This document shows, in pieces, positions 1 to 6,129 of a stretch of DNA of 9,629 nucleotides. The notes beneath the pieces are model-generated. The model ran no database searches and was not told the origin of the DNA. It saw only the letters and a list, made by a program, of their open reading frames with translations. A program made the position numbers and the translations under genes. Positions within the stretch are counted from its first letter, which is position 1. The number at the start of each line of letters is the position of its first letter. This stretch comes from Ferruginibacter sp. (lineage in GTDB: Bacteria > Bacteroidota > Bacteroidia > Chitinophagales > Chitinophagaceae). The DNA lies in NCBI GenBank assembly GCA_025362765.1, contig JANYFI010000122.1, positions 1 through 9,629 of the forward strand. The letters are read 5' to 3'.

Positions 1-44
1 GCTTCCCAACAGTAAAAGGGATGTATGCTATCGCACATCAGCCA

Positions 45-2210
45 TCATAATTTGATATTCACTCCTGCCATGCAATTAAAGGTGGCCATAGGGAAATAAT
101 AATTTTCAGTAGTTAATCCCCTGTCGAAATAACTGGAAGTATATCCATTGGCTTCGTACTTTTTATTCAGCACGTTGTTAAGCTGCAAAATAAAAGTAGT
201 GCTTTTTAAAAAACGAAATTCAGGCATTGCGTAGGTTAAGCGGATATCCTGCACATAATAGGGATTTAAACTCCTGCTTTGCTGAGAAGTATTGTCCATA
301 TACTGTCGGCTTACGTATTTACTGATTAAGCTTATCTCCGCATTCTTTACCGGTATGATATTGATACTGCCGCCGCCTACAACTGCGGGTGAAAAAGAGA
401 TGTCTGTTTTGTTGTATTGATTTTTTATGGTTCCTCCATTATCATAATCGTCTATCAGTTCGGTAAAGTTGTCTATTTTATTTTCACTCAGCGTTAAGTT
501 AGCCGCAATGTTTACGTGGTTTGAACATTTTACAGTTCCCTGCAGTTCTATGCCCGCCCGGTAGCTTTTGTTAATATTAGTTCTGGGGTAAGCGCCCACA
601 TCGTTAATATTGCCAATCAATACAAGCTGGTTGTGGTATTGCATGTAAAATAAATTGGCACCGAAGGAAAAACCGTTCGTCTTTTTTTCTGCACCGGCCT
701 CAAAATCATTTAATTCTTCCGGTTTGGGTTGTGCTGTTTTGTTCGCTTCAAAGTCATCGCGGTTGGGTTCATGGGCTGCACGGGCATACGAAGCATACAG
801 CTGCCAGTTATTCTTGTTATAAGTAATGCCCAGTTTAGGATTTAAAAAAGTGTAACGGGGATGTATCATCAGGTCTGGATTATCTTTAAAACCGTTTATT
901 TGGTAGTTGATACTGCGTAATTGCAAATCAGCAAATAATTGCCAGTGTTGAGTAACTTGCTGCGTAAATTTTGTATACAGGGAAAGATCTTTTTTATGCG
1001 CCGGTAAATCACCATACCACTTATAATTGAGTGGTACGGCCGGTTGTACTACCGCACGAATAATTTCTCCATAATGTTTACCGTTATATTGATTATAGCC
1101 GCCGCCAAAACTAAATTGGGTATTGTCTTTTTTATATTGCAAGGAAAAGATAGTGCCGTAAAAATTATTGTCAAGCCATTCCCGCCTAACCATGTTGGTA
1201 CTTTTAGTAGTATCGTTGCCAACAATATAATCTGCCAATCCATAATCCGCTAAACTTTGACTGGCCCTGTATTCTTCATAATACCCTTTTCCCCTGGTTA
1301 AAAAAATCGCTGCATTGGCTTTCCAGTATTTATTAAATTCATGATTGTAAAATAGCTGGTAATGTGTTTGGGTATAATTGTCCGTTTCATTTGGATAGGG
1401 CGTACCAGGTTGTTCCTGCCCGGAAACATTATAAGTACGATCTGTTTTTAAATAGCTTTCAGGAACGCCATTCCAGGCCTGGTAAGTTTTTTCTTTACCC
1501 GAAAAAATATTTACCCGCAAAGAGTTTTTATCATCTACCCAGGCGGTACTAAAATAAAAAGAACGGAGATTGGTTTTAGCTCTGTCAATATATCCATTGC
1601 TGCTGATTTGGCTTAACCGGCCATCAATGGTAAAATGTTTGCCGAGAATACCGCTGCCAAATTTTACGGTATTTTTCCAGGTATTGTAACTGCCGTAACT
1701 GTTGTTTATTTCTGTGTAGGCGTGCGTATTTACTTCATTGGTAGATAAATTGATATTGCCACCGAAAGAACCGGCGCCATTACTGCTGGTGCCCACGCCG
1801 CGTTGTATTTGAATGCTGTTGGCAGAAGAAGCAATATCCGGCAGATCAACAAAATAAGTACCCTGGCTTTCGGCATCATTGTAAGGAATGCCATTGAGCG
1901 TAACATTAATGCGGCTTGCATCCGTACCGCGGATACGAATTCCTGTGTACCCAACGCCGTTACCTGCATCCGAGTTAATGATAACGGAGGGTGTTTGATT
2001 TAGCAGGAAAGGAAGATCCTGACCTACATTGTTTTTTTCAATGTCTTTTTTTTCAAGATTAGTTTTGGCAAAGGGTGCTTTTTCATTTGCCCTAATGGCG
2101 GTAACCTCAACGGGCTGCATAAAAGAGGTATCGTTGAATTTTTTTGTTTCCTGCGCAAAATTTGTCATTGCAACAGCACACAGCATACCACTGAACAGTA
2201 GTTTTTTCAT
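45..2210 (-). CDS. TonB-dependent outer-membrane receptor, probable thiamin(-precursor) importer
   Basis: This 721-residue protein has a signal peptide at residues 1-20 ending in FAQ, a TonB-box-like segment PVEVTA near residues 33-38, and a plug domain at about 45-155 containing the typical IRIRGTDASRINVTLNGIPYN and QIQRGVGTSSNGAGSFGGNI stretches. The rest is rich in alternating aromatic and polar residues, as expected of a 22-strand barrel. Such receptors take up scarce solutes across the outer membrane using TonB energy. It lacks the N-terminal carboxypeptidase-like domain of SusC proteins. I chose the ATG at 2208-2210 because the in-frame extension to 2276 runs through a TPP riboswitch and the signal peptide begins at the chosen Met. 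The riboswitch makes thiamin, its phosphates or a pyrimidine precursor the likely ligand. That assignment is inference, consistent with known thi-box-controlled receptors in Bacteroidota. Family call is near certain; substrate is likely. Confidence 0.93.
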   Translation of the reverse strand: MKKLLFSGMLCAVAMTNFAQETKKFNDTSFMQPVEVTAIRANEKAPFAKTNLEKKDIEKNNVGQDLPFLLNQTPSVIINSDAGNGVGYTGIRIRGTDASRINVTLNGIPYNDAESQGTYFVDLPDIASSANSIQIQRGVGTSSNGAGSFGGNINLSTNEVNTHAYTEINNSYGSYNTWKNTVKFGSGILGKHFTIDGRLSQISSNGYIDRAKTNLRSFYFSTAWVDDKNSLRVNIFSGKEKTYQAWNGVPESYLKTDRTYNVSGQEQPGTPYPNETDNYTQTHYQLFYNHEFNKYWKANAAIFLTRGKGYYEEYRASQSLADYGLADYIVGNDTTKSTNMVRREWLDNNFYGTIFSLQYKKDNTQFSFGGGYNQYNGKHYGEIIRAVVQPAVPLNYKWYGDLPAHKKDLSLYTKFTQQVTQHWQLFADLQLRSINYQINGFKDNPDLMIHPRYTFLNPKLGITYNKNNWQLYASYARAAHEPNRDDFEANKTAQPKPEELNDFEAGAEKKTNGFSFGANLFYMQYHNQLVLIGNINDVGAYPRTNINKSYRAGIELQGTVKCSNHVNIAANLTLSENKIDNFTELIDDYDNGGTIKNQYNKTDISFSPAVVGGGSINIIPVKNAEISLISKYVSRQYMDNTSQQSRSLNPYYVQDIRLTYAMPEFRFLKSTTFILQLNNVLNKKYEANGYTSSYFDRGLTTENYYFPMATFNCMAGVNIKL

Positions 2211-2230
2211 TTCAATAAAATTATGCTGAA

Positions 2231-2251
2231 CATCCGGATGAGAATCCGATG
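2231..2251 (-). other. Hairpin between TPP aptamer and start codon (possible expression platform)
   Basis: On the minus strand CATC-GGAT and ATCC-g-GATG form an eight-pair stem with one bulged G and a TCTC loop. It lies between the aptamer's 3' side and the receptor start codon, about 20 bases upstream of the ATG. No T-run follows, so it does not look like an intrinsic terminator. It could be part of a translational expression platform, but no base-pairing switch is proven. Confidence 0.45.
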
Positions 2252-2255
2252 TGGT

Positions 2256-2336
2256 AATTGCTCCCTTCGCAGGCATTATCCTGAGCAGGTTAACGGGTAT
2301 TATCTCAGCCTCTATAAAAGAAGCACCCCGGAAATT
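2256..2336 (-). promoter_or_regulatory. TPP (thi-box) riboswitch aptamer
   Basis: Read on the minus strand, the leader shows the conserved TPP aptamer blocks in order: GGGGTGC, then GGCTGAGATAATACCCG, then ACCTG..CAGG followed by ATAATGCCTGCGAAGGGA. The P3 stem GCTTC/GAGGC closes on a seven-base loop. CAGG/CCTG in the P4-P5 arm replaces the usual CTGG/CCAG, a compensatory change. The outer P1 stem uses AATT on both sides (2333-2336 and 2256-2259) with a mismatch inside. TPP riboswitches bind thiamin pyrophosphate and normally lower expression of thiamin synthesis and transport genes when it is plentiful. The only gene downstream in the window is the TonB-dependent receptor. Boundaries follow my stem reading and could be off by a few bases. 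Confidence 0.95.
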
Positions 2337-2351
2337 CAGACGATGAATAAG

Positions 2352-2387
2352 AACAGTTTTGAAACACGAAGATAAAACAGTTTTGAA
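2352..2387. repeat. Two direct copies of a 12-mer in a divergent intergenic region
   Basis: AACAGTTTTGAA occurs exactly at 2352-2363 and 2376-2387, 24 bases start to start, between the riboswitch and the first DUF2807 gene. The spacing is a little over two helical turns, which would suit a regulator binding one DNA face. The TTTTG inside could also act as a -33 element for the plus-strand genes, but I see no well-placed TAnnTTTG partner. Function is unknown. Confidence 0.5.
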
Positions 2388-2450
2388 TTATTTATTTTTA
2401 ATTTTTTGTAACGAAAGGATTGTGGCAACCGTTTCAATAAAAAAATAACC

Positions 2451-3176
2451 ATGAAACAAATAATCATTTCACTTATTACCCTCATCAGTATAAACGCATT
2501 TGCCCAAAATAAGGTAGAGGTTGCTGATGCAAATGCGCAAAAGCGTACTTTAAACGCCACATTTTCCGCCATCTCTGTTTCTGACGGTATTGATTTGTAC
2601 CTTACGCAGGGCAATGAAGAATCCATTGCAGTTAGTGCGTCTGATGAAAAATACATGGATCGTTTTAAAACGGTGGTGGAAGATGGAACGTTAAAAATTT
2701 ATTTTGATAACAAAGGATTGAGTTGGGTAAACACAGGAAAACGAAAATTGAAAGCCTATGTTTCTTTTAAAACACTTGAAAAAATTCATGTGTCGTCCGG
2801 CGCTGATGTAATGTTGAAGAGTATTGTTACAGTAAATAAACTGGAATGCTCCCTTAGCAGCGGAGCGCATTTTGCCGGACAGGTAGACATCGGTCAGCTA
2901 ACCGTTTCACAAAATAGTGGTTCGGAAATTGACCTTTCAGGTAAAACAGATCACTTGCAGGTAGATGTGAGCAGTGGTGCGGTTTTTAAAGGATTTGACC
3001 TGGCGGTGGATTTTTGCGAAGCAAAGGCCTCCAGTGGCGGCGGGGTTAGGGTTACCGTAAACAAAGAGCTAAATGCCAAAGCAAATAGCGGTGGAGGCAT
3101 CCGTTACAAAGGCAACGCCGTAATTAAGGACTTAAACGTTGACAGTGGCGGAGTAGTAAAAAAAGCATCTATTTAA
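2451..3176 (+). CDS. Secreted DUF2807 (GIN/auto-transporter adhesin head-like) protein, copy 1
   Basis: This 241-residue protein starts with a signal peptide (about residues 1-19, ending AFAQ). The body matches the DUF2807 fold known from Bacteroidota: an N-terminal part with the FSAISVSDGIDLYLTQG and IAVSASDEKY patterns (about 38-67), then a right-handed beta-solenoid-like part with a Ser-Gly turn at residues 116, 137, 156, 175, 195, 213 and 232. The turns read SGAD, SGAH, SGSE, SGAV, SGGG, SGGG and SGGV. DUF2807 proteins are exported and have no established biochemical role; adhesion or surface structure is only suggested by family naming. Its paralogue begins 18 bases after the stop, so the two are probably co-transcribed. 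No strong Shine-Dalgarno is seen; the leader is A-rich. Confidence 0.9.
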   Translation: MKQIIISLITLISINAFAQNKVEVADANAQKRTLNATFSAISVSDGIDLYLTQGNEESIAVSASDEKYMDRFKTVVEDGTLKIYFDNKGLSWVNTGKRKLKAYVSFKTLEKIHVSSGADVMLKSIVTVNKLECSLSSGAHFAGQVDIGQLTVSQNSGSEIDLSGKTDHLQVDVSSGAVFKGFDLAVDFCEAKASSGGGVRVTVNKELNAKANSGGGIRYKGNAVIKDLNVDSGGVVKKASI

Positions 3177-3194
3177 TTTTATAAATATCCCAAC

Positions 3195-3911
3195 ATGAAA
3201 AAGATAATTTTATCTCTTGTAATCATCGCCGGCGCATTGTTGGCGCAGGCACAAAAAGCATTGGTGAATGATGCGAATGCAGAACAAAGACATTTAGCGG
3301 GAAGTTTCAACGCTATCAAAGTATCGGGCGGAATTGATTTATACCTTTCCCAGTTTGACACGGAATCCATAGCAGTGAGTGCATCGGAAGACAAGTACAA
3401 AGAGCATATTAAAACTGTGGTAGAAAATAATACACTTAAAATTTATTATGATGGCGATAGGATGTGGGGTGGCGGAAATAAAAAATTGAAAGTGTATGTT
3501 TCTTTTAGAAATTTAGAAAAATTGCAGGCATCCGGTGCCTGCGATGTGCAGGTAGCTGGTACTATCAACGTTCCTTCACTGGCGATGGATATGAGCGGCG
3601 CAAGCGATTTTAAAGGAGCAGTAAAAACAAACGTTCTTAAGATTGAATTAAGCGGTGCGTCTGACGCCACAATTAGCGGGGAAGCCGGTTCTGTAAACAT
3701 TCATTCCAGTGGAGCCAGCGACTTTAAAGGCTATGACCTTGTAACAGATGTATGTAATGCAAAAGCATCCGGTGCATCTGATATCCATATCACAGTTAAC
3801 AAAGAGATATACGCTGAAGCGAGTGGCGCCAGTGATATTTCTTATAAAGGGGGTGGCGTGATAAAAGATCAGCGCAGCAGCGGTGCCAGCAGTATCAGTA
3901 AAAAAGGGTAA
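3195..3911 (+). CDS. Secreted DUF2807 protein with SGASD turn repeats, copy 2
   Basis: This 238-residue paralogue of the preceding gene shares the signal peptide layout (about 1-20, ending AQAQ), the GGIDLYLSQ and SIAVSASEDKY blocks, and LKIYYDGDR. Its solenoid carries the motif SGASD almost unchanged at residues 134, 153, 172, 192 and 210, with SGACD at 113 and SGASS at 229. Spacing is 18-21 residues, one coil per motif, giving a ladder of Ser/Asp on one edge that might bind metal or sugar (inference). The protein is probably periplasmic or on the cell surface. The short 18-base gap from copy 1 and the terminator after it make a two-gene operon likely. Function is not established for the family. 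Confidence 0.9.
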   Translation: MKKIILSLVIIAGALLAQAQKALVNDANAEQRHLAGSFNAIKVSGGIDLYLSQFDTESIAVSASEDKYKEHIKTVVENNTLKIYYDGDRMWGGGNKKLKVYVSFRNLEKLQASGACDVQVAGTINVPSLAMDMSGASDFKGAVKTNVLKIELSGASDATISGEAGSVNIHSSGASDFKGYDLVTDVCNAKASGASDIHITVNKEIYAEASGASDISYKGGGVIKDQRSSGASSISKKG

Positions 3912-3924
3912 TTGAATATCGTTA

Positions 3925-3969
3925 AAAACAGGTTGCCTGATTTTAACACTGAACTGGTCAACCTGTTTT
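3925..3969. terminator. Bidirectional intrinsic terminator
   Basis: AAAACAGGTTG (3925-3935) and CAACCTGTTTT (3959-3969) form a perfect 11-pair stem around a 23-base loop. The A-rich left arm and T-rich right arm let it work in both directions. It sits between the DUF2807 operon and the convergent esterase gene, whose stop codon begins two bases beyond the stem. Confidence 0.8.
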
Positions 3970-3971
3970 AT

Positions 3972-4829
3972 TTATTTGCCAAATGCCCAGGTTAAAAAGC
4001 CGGGTAATGCCTTGCTCCAGTCTGCATAGTCATGTTTACCTTCAGCAGCCTCTGTAAAAACAATATCGCCTGGCAGACATACATTTTTACTTTTAATTAC
4101 AGTCAGCAGGTCTTTGGTATCGTCCACCACGTCAATTATTCCGTCTTTATCGCGGTCACCTTTTTCTTCCTGGTCGCCGGCATAAAACCAATATTTAAGT
4201 TTTGGCCTTTTCCTTGATGATTTTATTTTGCTAAGTAAGATGCGGTCTTTGTCATCGGTATAATCAACAACAGCAGTATCTTTATCCCGCCACCAAAACG
4301 ATCCGGAGAACACACCCACCTTATCAATTTTATCTGCATGGTTCCAGGCAATATCCATGGCAGAGAGGCCACCCAATGAACAACCGGCGATTACAACCGA
4401 ATTGAACTTTCGTACACTGGCTTTTTTCTTTGCAAAATCCAACAGCTCATTTGAGATAAAGGCGTCATATTTATCAGCTTTACTTCCCCGGTTTAAGTAA
4501 TCGGGGTAACCGCTTACACCATAATCATCATTCCTGTTGCCCGCATGAACGGCAACAATCAGTAATGGTTCAATCAATTTCTTTTTATACAAGCTGTCGG
4601 TAATTTTTTTTATCCTCAAGGCATCCACCTCTTGACCGTCATTTAGTAAAAGCAGGTTCATCTCACCTTTATTATTGGGCATTGGTGTGCTGATAATTGT
4701 TAATTTGATGTGTTCCTGCAGGTGTCGGCTGTATATTTCGTCTTCCTGCTGTTTTATTTTTTTGCCACACCCAAGTAGTAAGAAGCAGGCTGCCACAGGG
4801 ATTAAGGCGAGTTGTAACTTTTGTTTCAT
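3972..4829 (-). CDS. Esterase-family (alpha/beta hydrolase) lipoprotein
   Basis: The 285-residue product has a lipoprotein signal with lipobox LLLGC, Cys21 being the lipidated residue, so it is anchored in a membrane facing the periplasm or surface. The rest fits the putative esterase family (Fes/esterase D type). The nucleophile elbow is GCSLGG with Ser151; Asp219 in YAGDQEE is the probable acid, and His266 in GKHDY the probable base. SGSFWW at 175-180 is also typical. Residues 225-237 read DRDKDGIIDVVDD, a calcium-loop-like DxDxDG pattern inserted between the acid and the histidine. The substrate cannot be read from the sequence; relatives cleave carbohydrate acyl esters, siderophore esters or other small esters. 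Lacking neighbours on its strand, it is probably monocistronic. Confidence 0.87.
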   Translation of the reverse strand: MKQKLQLALIPVAACFLLLGCGKKIKQQEDEIYSRHLQEHIKLTIISTPMPNNKGEMNLLLLNDGQEVDALRIKKITDSLYKKKLIEPLLIVAVHAGNRNDDYGVSGYPDYLNRGSKADKYDAFISNELLDFAKKKASVRKFNSVVIAGCSLGGLSAMDIAWNHADKIDKVGVFSGSFWWRDKDTAVVDYTDDKDRILLSKIKSSRKRPKLKYWFYAGDQEEKGDRDKDGIIDVVDDTKDLLTVIKSKNVCLPGDIVFTEAAEGKHDYADWSKALPGFLTWAFGK

Positions 4830-4858
4830 AATTTAATTTGAAATACGAATGTATATTA

Positions 4859-4890
4859 TTTGGCGGCAAAACTGTAATCCCTTAGTTTTG
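4859..4890 (+). promoter_or_regulatory. Bacteroidota-type promoter of the initiator tRNA
   Basis: TTTG at 4859-4862 and TAGTTTTG at 4883-4890 match the -33 TTTG and -7 TAnnTTTG consensus, with a 20-base spacer. The -7 box ends three bases before tRNA nucleotide 1, so the start point may coincide with, or nearly coincide with, the mature 5' end. Confidence 0.7.
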
Positions 4891-4893
4891 CAC

Positions 4894-4965
<72 letters not shown>

Positions 4966-4977
4966 CTAAAAAAAACG

Positions 4978-4999
4978 AAGGCTCGCAAGAGCCTTTTTT
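4978..4999 (+). terminator. Intrinsic terminator of the tRNA
   Basis: AAGGCTC (4978-4984) pairs with GAGCCTT (4989-4995) around a GCAA tetraloop, followed by a run of T to 4999. It lies 13 bases past the mature tRNA end. Confidence 0.9.
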
Positions 5000-5022
5000 A
5001 TTCTTGGCAAGTTGCTGATGAA

Positions 5023-5052
5023 TTTGATCACCTCCTCCAGTCTTTCTGTTTG
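5023..5052 (+). promoter_or_regulatory. Candidate era promoter
   Basis: TTTG at 5023-5026 and TCTGTTTG at 5045-5052 resemble the -33 and -7 boxes with an 18-base spacer and one mismatch (C for A) in TAnnTTTG. If real, transcription would start near 5056-5060 and leave a leader of about 45 bases. The 16S-like motif at 5026-5036 would then lie in promoter DNA and outside the mRNA. The spacing is slightly short, so this is tentative. Confidence 0.35.
5026..5036 (+). other. Copy of the 16S rRNA 3'-end / Era recognition sequence upstream of era
   Basis: GATCACCTCCT is identical to the conserved 3' end of 16S rRNA, including the anti-Shine-Dalgarno core. It is known from structures that Era's KH domain binds GAUCA plus the neighbouring CCUCC of that tail. 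Here the sequence lies 66 bases before the era start codon. TCACCT (5028-5033) is also perfectly complementary to AGGTGA (5092-5097) at the era ribosome binding site. Presence of the motif is certain; a regulatory role is inference. Confidence 0.5.
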
Positions 5053-5089
5053 TATGCGGTTATCAATCTCTTATTGAGACTTGCCTTTT

Positions 5090-5096
5090 AAAGGTG
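5090..5096 (+). promoter_or_regulatory. Ribosome binding site deciding the era start
   Basis: AAAGGTG ends six bases before the ATG at 5103. An in-frame GTG at 5094 would place the start inside this site, so the ATG is preferred. This is one of the clearer Shine-Dalgarno-like sites in the window; most other genes have A-rich leaders. Confidence 0.6.
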
Positions 5097-5102
5097 ACAT
5101 AC

Positions 5103-5969
5103 ATGAAATCCGGTTTTGTAAATATTTTTGGTAAGCCTAATGCAGGCAAAAGTACATTGCTCAATGCCCTTATTGGCGAAAAGCTGGCGATTGTCTCGCA
5201 TAAAGTGCAAACCACGCGGCATCGCATCAAAGCAATTTTAACCGGCCCCGATCACCAGATTATTTTTTCTGATACGCCCGGTATTATTGAACCCAAATAC
5301 AAACTGCACGAAAAAATGATGCAGGCGGTAAAGGGAAGTCTTGAAGATGCTGACCTGGCATTACTGATTACAGATGCCAGAGAAAATCCTGAAGAAAGCC
5401 ATTTAATTTTTTCCGCCCTTAAATTAAAAGTACCAGCGCTGGTTGTTTTAAATAAAGCAGATGCAGTAAGTGAAGAAGATCTCGCAAAAGCCACTGAATT
5501 TTTTAGCCAACAAACTTATTGCAAGGAAGTGATCGTTATTTCAGCCCTAAAGAAAAAAGGCATTGAAAAACTGTTGGCCATCATCATTGGTTTGTTACCG
5601 GAAGGAGCGCCTTTTTATGAAGGCGATGATATTAGCGATTTGCCCACTAAGTTTTTTGTAAGCGAACTCATCAGGGAAAAAATATTTTTATTATACGGAG
5701 AAGAAATTCCTTATCACGCCACCGTATTGGTGCAGGAGTTTAAGGAGAAAACAACGCTGATTAAAGTGGGCGCAGATATCATTGTTCAAAGAGAAACGCA
5801 GAAAGGAATTATTTTGGGCGAAGGCGGCAAAATGATTAAACAGTTAGGCACCTTAGCGAGAAAGGATATAGAAGAATTTTTGGGCAGTAAAGTATTTTTA
5901 GAATTGTTTGTAAAAGTACGGCCCAAATGGAGAGACAATGAAATGCAGTTAAAGGAATACGGATATTAA
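5103..5969 (+). CDS. era: GTPase Era (16S rRNA / 30S assembly)
   Basis: The 288-residue protein has the full Era architecture. The GTPase domain shows G1 GKPNAGKS (10-17), G2 around TTRHR (37-41), G3 DTPG (57-60), G4 NKAD (117-120) and G5 SALKKKG from 147. A C-terminal KH domain follows, with the GEGG signature at 239-242 inside the stretch GIILGEGGKMIKQLG. Era binds the 3' end of 16S rRNA and helps 30S subunits mature; it is usually essential. Length is normal for the family. I start at the ATG at 5103 and not the GTG at 5094, which overlaps the ribosome binding site. der follows 160 bases downstream, so the two GTPases may share transcription, though an internal promoter is possible. No odd residues were seen. 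Confidence 0.97.
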   Translation: MKSGFVNIFGKPNAGKSTLLNALIGEKLAIVSHKVQTTRHRIKAILTGPDHQIIFSDTPGIIEPKYKLHEKMMQAVKGSLEDADLALLITDARENPEESHLIFSALKLKVPALVVLNKADAVSEEDLAKATEFFSQQTYCKEVIVISALKKKGIEKLLAIIIGLLPEGAPFYEGDDISDLPTKFFVSELIREKIFLLYGEEIPYHATVLVQEFKEKTTLIKVGADIIVQRETQKGIILGEGGKMIKQLGTLARKDIEEFLGSKVFLELFVKVRPKWRDNEMQLKEYGY

Positions 5970-6031
5970 TAATGGATAATTTTTTAAGGGGAAATATTTT
6001 AACGACGAGGTACTTTTATTTTGCCAAACTT

Positions 6032-6121
6032 TATCAATTATCAAATAAAAAATTAATCATTTAGGAGAAGAGACCTGGTTGTAGAAAGTTAGTATCAGTT
6101 ATCAATTAAACAATTATCAAT
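6032..6121 (+). repeat. Degenerate TATCAAT heptamer repeats in the der leader
   Basis: TATCAAT or close variants occur at 6032-6038, 6039-6045 (TATCAAA), 6093-6099 (TATCAGT), 6100-6106 and 6115-6121; the decamer TTATCAATTA is exact at 6031-6040, 6099-6108 and 6114-6123. The last copy reaches to within nine bases of the der start codon. The era-der gap (5970-6129) otherwise holds only a weak -7-like TTATTTTG at 6016-6023. The repeats may be a decayed AT-rich microsatellite or part of the leader; function unknown. Confidence 0.6.
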
Positions 6122-6129
6122 TAAAGAAC

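Noticed and set aside
1..44. An open frame on the minus strand from an ATG at 38 (MCDSIHPFYCWE) running off the window edge
   Set aside because: Only 12 codons are visible and they match no family I recognise; a thiamin transport gene is expected downstream of the receptor, but these residues do not show it.
2211..2276. N-terminal extension of the receptor by 22 residues
   Set aside because: It would translate the TPP aptamer and a hairpin and displace a clean signal peptide that begins at the downstream ATG.
5026..5036. Reverse complement AGGAGGTGATC as a strong ribosome binding site for a minus-strand gene
   Set aside because: The only start codon close after it on the minus strand is a TTG whose frame stops after about 14 codons inside the tRNA terminator, so there is no gene.
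5094..5102. GTG start for era three codons upstream
   Set aside because: It overlaps the ribosome binding site; the ATG at 5103 fits both spacing and the family N terminus.
6001..6023. Possible der promoter with TTATTTTG as -7 box
   Set aside because: One mismatch in the box and no TTTG at the right distance upstream; too weak to list as a feature.
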